44,577 nucleotides of DNA from JAJRZX01 sp964472295. GTDB taxonomy: Bacteria > Desulfobacterota > GWC2-55-46 > JADFVP01. The notes below the pieces were generated by a model. The model ran no database searches and was not told where the DNA came from. It saw only the letters and a program-made list of their open reading frames with translations. Below are positions 30,519 through 37,987 of this stretch, in pieces. A program made the translations under genes and the position numbers. Numbering within the stretch: the first letter of the stretch is position 1; each line of letters begins with the position of its first letter. The stretch covers positions 1-44,577 of the forward strand of contig CAYYJQ010000016.1 of NCBI GenBank assembly GCA_964472295.1, read 5' to 3'.

Positions 30519-31778
30519 CTACCTCTTGACGGATATGATGGGTTCTTCGGCCGAGAGTTTCTTGATTACTTCATTCTTTACGAGGACAAAGCCAGCCCTG
30601 TCGGCTCCGGCCACGGCCTTGGCGGGGTTACCGCGTATCTTCAGGGGATTGATGAGTTTTCTGCCCTTTCGGACCTCATAGTGCAGGTGCGGCCCAGTGG
30701 AGAGCCCCGTGGAACCAACGTAGCCTATGACCTCGCCCTGCTCAACGCGCGCGCCGCGGCGTATGCCCTTCTTTATGCGCGAAAGGTGACCATACCCCGT
30801 TGAGTATCCGTTACTGTGCTTTATGGTAATAAAACGACCGTAGCCCCGCTTCCAGCCGGCAAAGGTAACCCTTCCGGAGCCAGCGGCGTCAACAGGGGTA
30901 CCACGCGGAGCCGCGTAGTCTATGCCGTGGTGGGGTCTGTATTTCTTGAGTATGGGGTGGTAGCGTCTCTCTGTAAAGTAACTGCTGATGCGCCTGTACC
31001 GAAGCGGGGAGCGGAGGAGCATTCTCCTTAACGACCTGCCCTTCAAGTCGTAATAGCCGGCCCTGCCTCTGCTATCTTTATAATAGATGGCCTTATAGTC
31101 CCTGCCTCCGCTATTTAGCTCGGCGCCAAGGACAGAGCCGTTCTCCACGAACTTACCGTCAACGTATATCTCCTCATAAAGGACGCGGAAGGTATCGCCC
31201 TTTCTCATGTCAGTGGAAAAGTCCACGTCCCAGGCAAATATGTCGGAGAGGTTGAGGATAACGGATGGAGAGAGACCTGCGTCCATTGCCGCGCGGTAGA
31301 GGGAAGTGTCGATGACACCCTCGGCCTTGCTTACACGGACCTCTTTTGGAAGGGCCTGTCTTGCCGCGATAAAGCCATATCTGGCCCCAGGGGCTTTTTT
31401 CAGGACAAGGTCGTTGTATGGGTCTATCCTGTACCGGACCCTCTCGAGTTCATCATCAAGGGTAAAGACGCTCACAACCGAGCCCTTTCTGAGCCTTGAG
31501 AGATTGTAGAAGGGCCGGGCGGCCTTTGTGATGTTTCTTATCTCCTGGGGGGTAATATTGAACTGCCTCATGACGCCGTAGAAGGTGTCTGAGGCGGAAA
31601 TCTTAATATCGTGTCTATCTGGCTTCTGTACGGCCGGGGGTGCGGGAACGTCGCTTTTTTTTGAAGAGGCCTCGGGGCTGAATATGAAGACAAGACCCAG
31701 AATCACACAAAAGCCGGTTATAAAGGTAAGGACAATGGGCCGTCTGACAATCATTTTTTGAAAGCGCTTCAAGGGCAT
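30519..31778 (-). CDS. M23-family cell-wall endopeptidase, membrane-anchored
   Basis: A metallopeptidase of about 419 residues that cleaves peptidoglycan cross-links. A single N-terminal anchor (RPIVLTFITGFCVILGLVFIF) leads into a LysM/OapA-like region (DTFYGVMRQFNITPQEI) and a middle domain. The LytM domain shows HHGIDYAAPRGTPVDAA, GYGHLSRI and GPHLHYEVR, which supply the zinc ligands (HxxxD and HxH). Start choice is uncertain: ATG 31778 abuts CGGAG, while TTG 31772 has GGAG at better spacing. A longer in-frame start overlaps the promoter and is rejected. Candidate roles are cell elongation or division (MepM-like). Confidence 0.88.
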   Translation of the reverse strand: MPLKRFQKMIVRRPIVLTFITGFCVILGLVFIFSPEASSKKSDVPAPPAVQKPDRHDIKISASDTFYGVMRQFNITPQEIRNITKAARPFYNLSRLRKGSVVSVFTLDDELERVRYRIDPYNDLVLKKAPGARYGFIAARQALPKEVRVSKAEGVIDTSLYRAAMDAGLSPSVILNLSDIFAWDVDFSTDMRKGDTFRVLYEEIYVDGKFVENGSVLGAELNSGGRDYKAIYYKDSRGRAGYYDLKGRSLRRMLLRSPLRYRRISSYFTERRYHPILKKYRPHHGIDYAAPRGTPVDAAGSGRVTFAGWKRGYGRFITIKHSNGYSTGYGHLSRIKKGIRRGARVEQGEVIGYVGSTGLSTGPHLHYEVRKGRKLINPLKIRGNPAKAVAGADRAGFVLVKNEVIKKLSAEEPIISVKR

Positions 31779-31806
31779 CTCCGAGAAAGTCGTTAAAATC
31801 CAGTCA

Positions 31807-31835
31807 ATAATAGTAAATAGCCGCTTACCTGTCAA
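31807..31835 (-). promoter_or_regulatory. Sigma-70 promoter for the M23 peptidase gene
   Basis: On the minus strand TTGACA (31830-31835), a 17-nt spacer and TATTAT (31807-31812). The predicted transcript starts roughly 20-25 nt before the ATG at 31778. Confidence 0.75.
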
Positions 31836-31916
31836 GAGGCTTCTATAAAAAAACTTACTCTTTAAAAGACCTTATGTCAGTTACCAGGGTCACAAAACGA
31901 ATAAATGAAAAAAATG

Positions 31917-31945
31917 TTTACACTTCATCACTAATGCTTTATCTT
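31917..31945 (+). promoter_or_regulatory. Promoter of the HD-GYP regulator with flanking inverted repeat
   Basis: TTTACA (31917-31922), a 17-nt spacer and TATCTT (31940-31945). An inverted repeat TGTTTACA (31915-31922) / TGTAAACA (31958-31965) overlaps the -35 and lies downstream of the -10, a plausible operator pair. Confidence 0.6.
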
Positions 31946-31980
31946 AATAGAAACCTATGTAAACACTCGGAGGGTTTGCC

Positions 31981-33081
31981 ATGAAAAAGAAAAGCCAGAA
32001 TCTGCCGCGTGTAATAAATGATGCAAGTGGGGCCCTCATACTTGTAGCCGATGACAACATGTTCTTCCGCGAGGTCTTCAGAGACCTTCTTGGTGAGATG
32101 GGCTATGAGACCGTAACAGTGGAGAACGGCGCCGAGGCTGTGAGCGAGGCCTTCAGGCTCAAGCCTGAGCTTATCATTACAGACGTTGTAATGCCCGAGT
32201 TGAACGGCTTTGAGGTCACCAAAAAACTAAAGGGTGACCCCAGCACCATGTACATACCTGTCATCATTGTCACCACCCTCGCCGACACTGACTCAAAGAT
32301 GAAGGGCCTCGAAGCAGGGGCCGATGATTTCCTCAATAAACCCGTTGACCAGACAGAGCTCTGCCTCCGTGTAAGGAACCTCCTGAAGGTGCGAAAGTAT
32401 GAAGAATATCTCATCGAACACGGCAAGGCCATTGAGCAGGAGATGCGGACAAAGACCATGGAGCTCGAAGAGGCATATGAACAGATAAAGAGCAGTTACC
32501 TCGAGACTGTCACGCGGCTGACTCTCGCCGCCGAGTACAGGGACAAGGAAACAGGGGCCCATCTCAGGAGAATAAGCACATACTCACGCCTTCTCTCCCG
32601 CAAGATTGGCCTAATGGAAGAAGAAGTTGAGTCCATCTACAGGGCGAGCCCCATGCACGACGTGGGCAAGATAGGCATACCGGACAATGTCCTTCTCAAG
32701 AGGGGACGTTTTACAGAGTTCGAGTTCAGCGTGATGAAGACCCACTGCGAGATAGGGGCCAACATCCTCCACAACCCGGGCCCCGTGGTCCTGAAGACAG
32801 CCATGGACATAGCGCTCAACCACCACGAGAGGTGGGACGGGAGCGGCTACCCCAGGGGTCTGAAAAAGACAGACATACCTATAAGCGGCAGGATTGTGCA
32901 TATTGTGGACATGTACGACGCGCTTCGGAGCAAGCGCCCGTACAAAGAACCCTATGACCACGCGAAGGCCATCACCATAATGGATAATAGTGAAAGCCAC
33001 GGCTTTGACCCGAAGATCTACAGGACCTTCAGGGACTCTTCCGGGGAATTCGACAATATCTTCAAGGACAACATGGACTGA
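31981..33081 (+). CDS. Response regulator with HD-GYP phosphodiesterase output domain
   Basis: A 366-residue two-component regulator that probably degrades cyclic di-GMP. The receiver domain (about 18-135) has acidic DD at 24-25, phosphoacceptor D68 in LIITDVVMPE and Lys120 in FLNKPVD. A linker helix (about 140-175) precedes the HD-GYP domain: HLRRISTYSRLL, MHDVGKIGIPD (HD at 226-227), then HHERWDGSGYPRGL (about 281-294). All residues needed for metal binding and catalysis appear present. No kinase is adjacent. The ATG follows GGAGG. It is transcribed divergently from the M23 gene. Confidence 0.94.
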   Translation: MKKKSQNLPRVINDASGALILVADDNMFFREVFRDLLGEMGYETVTVENGAEAVSEAFRLKPELIITDVVMPELNGFEVTKKLKGDPSTMYIPVIIVTTLADTDSKMKGLEAGADDFLNKPVDQTELCLRVRNLLKVRKYEEYLIEHGKAIEQEMRTKTMELEEAYEQIKSSYLETVTRLTLAAEYRDKETGAHLRRISTYSRLLSRKIGLMEEEVESIYRASPMHDVGKIGIPDNVLLKRGRFTEFEFSVMKTHCEIGANILHNPGPVVLKTAMDIALNHHERWDGSGYPRGLKKTDIPISGRIVHIVDMYDALRSKRPYKEPYDHAKAITIMDNSESHGFDPKIYRTFRDSSGEFDNIFKDNMD

Positions 33082-33166
33082 GAGCGCGGTTTTTTATTGA
33101 GCCTCAATACCCTACACACAAGCCGCCCCTTTCTCTGGTGATGAAGGGGTTGCACGTAAGGTCCCA

Positions 33167-34024
33167 TCAGCGTGAGAACAGCAGGTAATCGGCGTCTCCT
33201 GATGTGACATCCCTTCTGTCGAACTCTCCCACAACCTCGGGTAAGACTACTATATTCTCAAGGCGCGCGGCTGCGCGTACCTTTCTGGGTATTCCCCTCT
33301 TCCAGGCATGACCGCTCCCCGCGAGTGCCACCATCATACGCCCCGGATTGGCCACAAGGTAATCAACTATGCGTGAGGCCATGAAACCGTCCCAGGCCAT
33401 CTGCACACGGCAAAAGTCCAGGTACTCCGCCTCCTTCATGTGCGCGTGCTGGCCCATGGCCTCGCGTATCATCTTCTCATACTCAAGGTCCACATCACAG
33501 GTGGTATCGCCAAGAAGCCTGCGTTCATCCCTTGAGAGAGACTTGAGCCCGCCGCTGAAGAGTTTATGGGTTATCTTCTTGGGAAGGTTGAGACCAACAA
33601 GCGGAATTCCGTGCTTGCGGGCATAGATGAAGATTCCCCTGTACTTGTACCAGGAGATATTCCAGTTCTTGTAATAGGCCTTTCTGAAGGCCCTCTCACT
33701 CATCTGGCCCGAGACCCAGCGGTCAAGGACGTCCTGATTATCGGCGGTGAACATCTCGAGGCCTATGGCGAGTTTTACACCTGCCTCGTCAAGGGCGCGA
33801 ATCACACCGAGCTGCATCCTGTGATGGCCGAGGCGTTTATGAAACTCGCCCACAAAGACGAGCCTCACGCCGCCAAGGTCCTTATCCATCTCCTCAAGAG
33901 AGACTACGGACCTGTCATGGAGTCTCAGGGCCTTATGGGCCACACAGCCCCCTGAGACAAATATGGCAAGCACAAGGAGGAGGACGATTTTCGCGGCGCG
34001 GCGACCCGGCTGAAGTCCAGTCAT
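33167..34024 (-). CDS. ChaN-family lipoprotein (haem/iron-binding type)
   Basis: A 285-residue protein with lipoprotein signal (KIVLLLVLAIFVSGGC, Cys as lipobox residue). The mature part has RLVFVGEFHKRLGHHRMQL, IGLEMFTADNQDVLDRW, WYKYRGIFIYARKHGIPLVGLN and MMVALAGSGHAWKRGIP, the pattern of ChaN/PhuW-like proteins (EreA-like fold) that have been linked to iron or haem. The start at 34024 immediately follows the citrate synthase stop (TGAGATG), so translation appears coupled; a longer in-frame reading into citrate synthase is rejected. Confidence 0.82.
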   Translation of the reverse strand: MTGLQPGRRAAKIVLLLVLAIFVSGGCVAHKALRLHDRSVVSLEEMDKDLGGVRLVFVGEFHKRLGHHRMQLGVIRALDEAGVKLAIGLEMFTADNQDVLDRWVSGQMSERAFRKAYYKNWNISWYKYRGIFIYARKHGIPLVGLNLPKKITHKLFSGGLKSLSRDERRLLGDTTCDVDLEYEKMIREAMGQHAHMKEAEYLDFCRVQMAWDGFMASRIVDYLVANPGRMMVALAGSGHAWKRGIPRKVRAAARLENIVVLPEVVGEFDRRDVTSGDADYLLFSR

Positions 34025-34025
34025 C

Positions 34026-35204
34026 TCAGGAACCGCTCTTCGCTTCCGAACCGCGTTTTTCAAGGGGTATGTACTGCCTCTTTCTGAGGCCAGTATACCT
34101 CTGCACGGGGCGGTATATGCGGTTGGTCTTGAGTTGCTCCATCCAGTGCGCCAGCCAGCCGGCGACCCTGCCCATGGCAAAGAGCGGCGTAAAGAGCTCG
34201 GGCTCCATGCCAAGGGACCTGAAGACAACCCCTGAGTAAAAATCAATATTGGGCCAGAGTCCCTTCTTGCCGAGGCGCTCTGCCGCGGCCTTCTCCAGGG
34301 CCTCTGAGATCTCCACCACCACGGGGTCCACGGAGCACTCGCCCTCGTCGCGAAGCCTCTTCATGTAGGCCTTGAGAATCCTGCCCCTCGGGTCGGCGGT
34401 CTTGTATACCCTGTGCCCTATGCCCATTATCTTCTCTTTTTTCGCTATCTTCTCATCAACATAGGCCTCCACCCTGCTCACATCGCCTATCTCCTCTATC
34501 ATGTCAAGGACCCTCTCGTTGGCCCCGCCGTGGAGCGGCCCGGAGAGCGTGCCAATGGCCGAAGAGACTATGGTGTAAGGGTCGGCGAGGGTTGAACCCA
34601 CCACGCGGGCGCTGAAGGTTGATGCGTTCATGGTATGGTCGGCGTGAAGAATGAGGATTACGTCAAGGGCCTTCTCCACAAGGGGCGAGGGCTCGCGCTC
34701 GAAGAGCATGTAGTAGAAGTTGGCGGCAAAGCCAAGGTCATTTCGAGGCGAGATGGGGGCGTCTCCGCGCCTCATCCTGTGGCAGGCCGCCACTATGGTG
34801 GGCATCTTGGCCACAAGGCGCACGCAGGACCAGTAACGGACCTCCTCGTCAAGGGTATCGCGCGCCGGGTAGTACATGCCCATGGCCGAGACAACGGACT
34901 GGAGGAAGTCCATTGGGTGGCCTGTCTCCGGCAGGGCCTCCATCATGCGAAGTATCTTGTACTTGAGGCGCGTGTGGTGCGTAATATGGTCCCTGAACTT
35001 TGTAAGTTCGTCCATTGCGGGAAGGTCTCCGAAGATGAGCATGTAGGCCACCTCAAGAAAGGTGCTCTTCTCGGCAAGTTCCTTGATGGGGATGCCGCGG
35101 TACTCAAGGACGCCGGCCTCGCCGTCAATAAAACTTATGGCCGAGTTTGCCGCGGGTATACCCTCAAGGCCCGGCACAACCTCCATATCTCTCTCTTCCA
35201 TCAT
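34026..35204 (-). CDS. gltA: Citrate synthase
   Basis: Condenses acetyl-CoA and oxaloacetate in the TCA cycle. The 392-residue protein has LEYRGIPIKELAEKSTFLEV, ILHADHTMNASTFSARVVGST (catalytic His), GPLHGGANERVLDMIEEIG (second His) and IMGIGHRVYKTADPRG (active-site His/Arg), plus NIDFYSGVVFRSLGM (Asp). It fits the shorter bacterial citrate/2-methylcitrate synthase group. GGGAG precedes the double ATG. It is followed directly by the ChaN-like gene. Confidence 0.94.
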   Translation of the reverse strand: MMEERDMEVVPGLEGIPAANSAISFIDGEAGVLEYRGIPIKELAEKSTFLEVAYMLIFGDLPAMDELTKFRDHITHHTRLKYKILRMMEALPETGHPMDFLQSVVSAMGMYYPARDTLDEEVRYWSCVRLVAKMPTIVAACHRMRRGDAPISPRNDLGFAANFYYMLFEREPSPLVEKALDVILILHADHTMNASTFSARVVGSTLADPYTIVSSAIGTLSGPLHGGANERVLDMIEEIGDVSRVEAYVDEKIAKKEKIMGIGHRVYKTADPRGRILKAYMKRLRDEGECSVDPVVVEISEALEKAAAERLGKKGLWPNIDFYSGVVFRSLGMEPELFTPLFAMGRVAGWLAHWMEQLKTNRIYRPVQRYTGLRKRQYIPLEKRGSEAKSGS

Positions 35205-35294
35205 GGTCTCCCTTGTTTTTTGAAGATGCGTGCACCTCCAGTGGACCGCGCGCCGCCTCTTGTCTTAACCGCGCTTTTTCTTTCCCGTCTCTCC

Positions 35295-35328
35295 TTAATT
35301 CAGGGACGAATTATTCAGAGGTTCCTTA
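35295..35328. repeat. Hairpin repeat related to 24521-24553
   Basis: AATTCAGGGACGAATT with flanking ATTCAGAGGTTCC, sharing GAATTATTCAGAGGTTCC (35308-35325) with 24536-24553. The loop sequence is the reverse complement of that at 24521 (AGGGAC versus GTCCCT). Confidence 0.65.
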
Positions 35329-35385
35329 AGACAGTAACGGGTCCCCCTCCCCCCCCTCAGGGTTCACAGGTATATTTATCGACCT

Positions 35386-36003
35386 TTAATGCGATTTCTG
35401 AAGTTCTTCCCTCCTGTCCCTGGAGACGAGCCATTCCCTGAACCGTCCAAGGGCCACTGCCCTGTGGCTGATGGCATTCTTCTCTTCCATGGAGAGCGTG
35501 GCCGCGGTCATGCCCTTTGAGGGGATGAAAAAGACGGGGTCATAACCAAAGCCTCCGGTGCCGGAGGGCGCCTCTGCTATGCGGCCCTCAAGGGTTCCTG
35601 TAAAGGTCTTCTCAACGCCGTCCGGGGTGACATAGGCGAGGACGCAGACAAAACGGGCCGTTCTCTTTTCGTCTTCAAGGCCCTTCATCTCGTGAAGGAG
35701 GCGCTTCACATTATCACTGTCCGTTGCCCCTTCTCCGGCGTACCTCGCCGAGAAGACGCCGGGTCTGCCGCCGAGTGCGTCAACGACAAGGCCCGAATCA
35801 TCGGAGAGTACGGCAACGCCCGTGGCGCGGACTACGAACCTGGCCTTTTCAAGGGCGTTTTCCTCGAAGGTCAGGCCTTCCTCGGGCGGCAACGCGAGGC
35901 CGGGGTAGTCACCGAGGGTCTGAACGCGGAGTCCGGTGTCCTCGAACATGGCCCTGAACTCATCTATTTTTTTTCTATTGCCAGTGGCAAGGACTATCTT
36001 CAT
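35386..36003 (-). CDS. rdgB: XTP/dITP diphosphatase (RdgB/HAM1 family)
   Basis: Removes non-canonical purine nucleotides (ITP, dITP, XTP). The 205-residue protein begins IVLATGNRKKIDEFRAM and contains LTFEENALEKARF, AVLSDDSGLVVDALGGRPGVFSARYAG and GTGGFGYDPVFFIP, all HAM1 hallmarks. It lies downstream of rph by 69 bp in a common nucleotide/RNA-housekeeping arrangement. Confidence 0.95.
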   Translation of the reverse strand: MKIVLATGNRKKIDEFRAMFEDTGLRVQTLGDYPGLALPPEEGLTFEENALEKARFVVRATGVAVLSDDSGLVVDALGGRPGVFSARYAGEGATDSDNVKRLLHEMKGLEDEKRTARFVCVLAYVTPDGVEKTFTGTLEGRIAEAPSGTGGFGYDPVFFIPSKGMTAATLSMEEKNAISHRAVALGRFREWLVSRDRREELQKSH

Positions 36004-36072
36004 TATAAAAAAACCGGGCCCGCGGACCGCCTGTCAGCGAGGCCGCCAAGGCAGGGGCACGTGGGAAATCCG

Positions 36073-36831
36073 TCACATGGACTGAAAGAGTCCGCCTTCC
36101 TCTGCCTCCGAGCCCCTCTGCAGGGCCACGAGGCGGGCGATACCCTTCTCGGCAAGGCCGAGCAGATTGTTCATCTCTTCCCTTGAGAAGGTATTGTTCT
36201 CGGCAGTGCCCTGAATCTCCACGAACCTCCCGCCGCCGGTCATGATTACGTTCATGTCCACGTCAGCGCTCGAGTCCTCCTCATAGGTAAGGTCCAGCAT
36301 GGCCTGCCCCCCGACTATGCCCACGCTCACAGCGGCCACGGCCTCGATAACGGGCATCCTCTCTATGATTCCCATCTCCATGGAGACGCGCATGGTATCG
36401 AGGAGCGCGATGTAGGCGCCTGTAATGGAGGCCGTCCTTGTCCCTCCATCGGCCTGAAGCACGTCGCAATCCAGTATGACTGTCCTCTCACCAAGGGCCT
36501 CGAGGTCGCATACCGCGCGAAGGCTCCTCCCGATGAGGCGCTGAATCTCGTGCGTCCTGCCGCCGACCCGCCCAAGGGAAGACTCTCTCCTTATTCGCGT
36601 CCTGCTCGAACGGGGGAGCATGGCGTACTCGGCCGTGAGCCACCCCCTTCCCGTGCCCTGCAAGAAGGCCGGAACCCTGTCCTCAAGCGTCGCTGTGCAG
36701 AGGACCTTTGTCTGGCCAGTCTCTATGAGGGCCGAACCATCGGCTGTATCAAGGAGCCCCCTTGTTATCTTCACGGGCCTGAGCTCGTCAAAGCCCCTGC
36801 CTCCCGTCCTCTCTCTAATCCCTGAGCCCAA
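36073..36831 (-). CDS. rph: Ribonuclease PH
   Basis: A phosphorolytic 3'-5' exoribonuclease that trims tRNA 3' ends. The 252-residue protein has DELRPVKITRGLLDTADGSAL, KVLCTATLEDRVPAFLQGTG, AEYAMLPRSSRTR, IQRLIGRSLRAVCDLEALGER and DCDVLQADGGTRTASITGA, the complete RNase PH core. The only start keeping the N-terminus is TTG at 36831, overlapping the amidase gene end by 17 bp. rdgB follows. Confidence 0.93.
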   Translation of the reverse strand: MGSGIRERTGGRGFDELRPVKITRGLLDTADGSALIETGQTKVLCTATLEDRVPAFLQGTGRGWLTAEYAMLPRSSRTRIRRESSLGRVGGRTHEIQRLIGRSLRAVCDLEALGERTVILDCDVLQADGGTRTASITGAYIALLDTMRVSMEMGIIERMPVIEAVAAVSVGIVGGQAMLDLTYEEDSSADVDMNVIMTGGGRFVEIQGTAENNTFSREEMNNLLGLAEKGIARLVALQRGSEAEEGGLFQSM

Positions 36832-37621
36832 TCTTCCCTACCTCCGTTGATGTCCTGTTCTGAAAATCCGCTATGCCAAGGGCAATGGACCTTGCCGCCT
36901 CGGCCATTCCCCGATTCGATGTGAGCCACCTCTCGTCAGACATATTGGATATAAAACCAAGTTCAAGGAGCACGGCTGGCATTACCGCGCCGTCGAGCAC
37001 GGCAAAGGGCGCCTGTTTCACGCCGCGGTCGCCCCTGTGCGTAAGCCTTATTATGCTCGTATGTATGGACTCGGCAAGGGTGGAACTCTCGTGGTGCGCC
37101 GCTGTCTCCACAAGGTCCAGTAGCGTTGTCTTGAGGTCATTATTAAAGTTATAGTCAATGCCTGTCTTAGAGGCGTTAAAACCGTTCTCAACGGCGGCAA
37201 GCCGTACGGCCTCCTCGTCAGTGGCGTCGTAACTTAGGAAAAAGGTCTCAACGCCGCTTGCCCGCCTGCTCTTGGCGGCGTTCACATGGATACTGATAAA
37301 GAGACTCGCCCCCAGGGAATTGGCGAGTTCCGTCCTTTTTTCGAGGGGCACAAAGGTGTCGTCATCCCTTGTAAGGGCCACCATGAAGCCGTACTTGCCC
37401 TTCAGTATACGGGCGAGTTTCTTCGCCACCCTGAGCGTAAGGTCTTTTTCCCGCACGCCGCCCGGCCCGATGGCCCCCCTGTCAACACCCCCATGGCCAG
37501 GGTCTATGACCACGAGCCCAAGAGGGCTATCATCGGCCCCCCATGAAAGGGCGGAGATAAAGAAGATTGCCGTGAATAATAAGAAGAAGACAGGGAATTT
37601 TTTATTTTTTTTGTCTCTCAC
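36815..37621 (-). CDS. N-acetylmuramoyl-L-alanine amidase (Amidase_3), periplasmic
   Basis: Cuts the bond between muramic acid and the stem peptide during cell separation. The 268-residue protein has a signal peptide (basic KKNKKF, then PVFFLLFTAIFFISALSW). The zinc ligands are in VVIDPGHGGVDRGAIG (His), LTRDDDTFVPLEKRTELA (Glu) and FISIHVNAAKSRRASGVETF (His); the catalytic Glu is in VLLELGFISN. It lacks the AMIN domain of AmiC. GTG start at 37621 follows GGTGGG. First gene of the amidase-rph-rdgB group, divergent from mfd. Confidence 0.92.
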   Translation of the reverse strand: MRDKKNKKFPVFFLLFTAIFFISALSWGADDSPLGLVVIDPGHGGVDRGAIGPGGVREKDLTLRVAKKLARILKGKYGFMVALTRDDDTFVPLEKRTELANSLGASLFISIHVNAAKSRRASGVETFFLSYDATDEEAVRLAAVENGFNASKTGIDYNFNNDLKTTLLDLVETAAHHESSTLAESIHTSIIRLTHRGDRGVKQAPFAVLDGAVMPAVLLELGFISNMSDERWLTSNRGMAEAARSIALGIADFQNRTSTEVGKIGLRD

Positions 37622-37927
37622 TTAATCCCACCACAGGACATTGATTTTTTGACAGCACCTTGCTCCGCCCTTGCGCACGGCCAAAACTGATAAGACTTTT
37701 GATACCCCCATGCCCGTAGCGCGGCAGTTCATGAACTACAATGCTGATACCGGAAAAATCCCGTCTGACAAAAATGTAATTTTAACGTTTAATTTTAAAT
37801 CCGCCTTGCGAATAAGTCAACCTTTATGGGAAGGCTCAGAGGCCCCGGGAATTCTTCCCCCGCCTTCTTTTCTTACGGAGACAAGGCCCCTCTCTGGATA
37901 TGTTCTTTTAAAAACCATGCCACGTGT

Positions 37928-37979
37928 TATAATTAAAAATTTCAAAGAATCAACGAGAGGGCATAATCAGACCCCTCTC
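37928..37979 (+). promoter_or_regulatory. -10 element and stem-loop in the mfd leader
   Basis: The 366-bp gap between the amidase gene and mfd holds a perfect TATAAT (37928-37933) with a poor -35, and an inverted repeat GAGAGGG (37955-37961)/CCCTCTC (37973-37979) just before the mfd start. No further feature is recognised; an in-frame 105-codon reading across the gap lacks protein-like character. Confidence 0.5.
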
Positions 37980-37987
37980 TCGGGATA

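Noticed and set aside
31779..31835. Upstream TTG start for the M23 peptidase
   Set aside because: The codon coincides with the -35 element TTGACA of a good promoter, so the transcript starts downstream of it.
33098..33112. Palindrome TATTGAGGCTCAATA as a terminator for the HD-GYP gene
   Set aside because: The T-run precedes the palindrome on the plus strand and an A-run follows it on the minus strand, so neither direction gives an intrinsic terminator.
34025..34246. N-terminal extension of the ChaN-like protein
   Set aside because: It overlaps citrate synthase out of frame; the lipoprotein signal begins at 34024.
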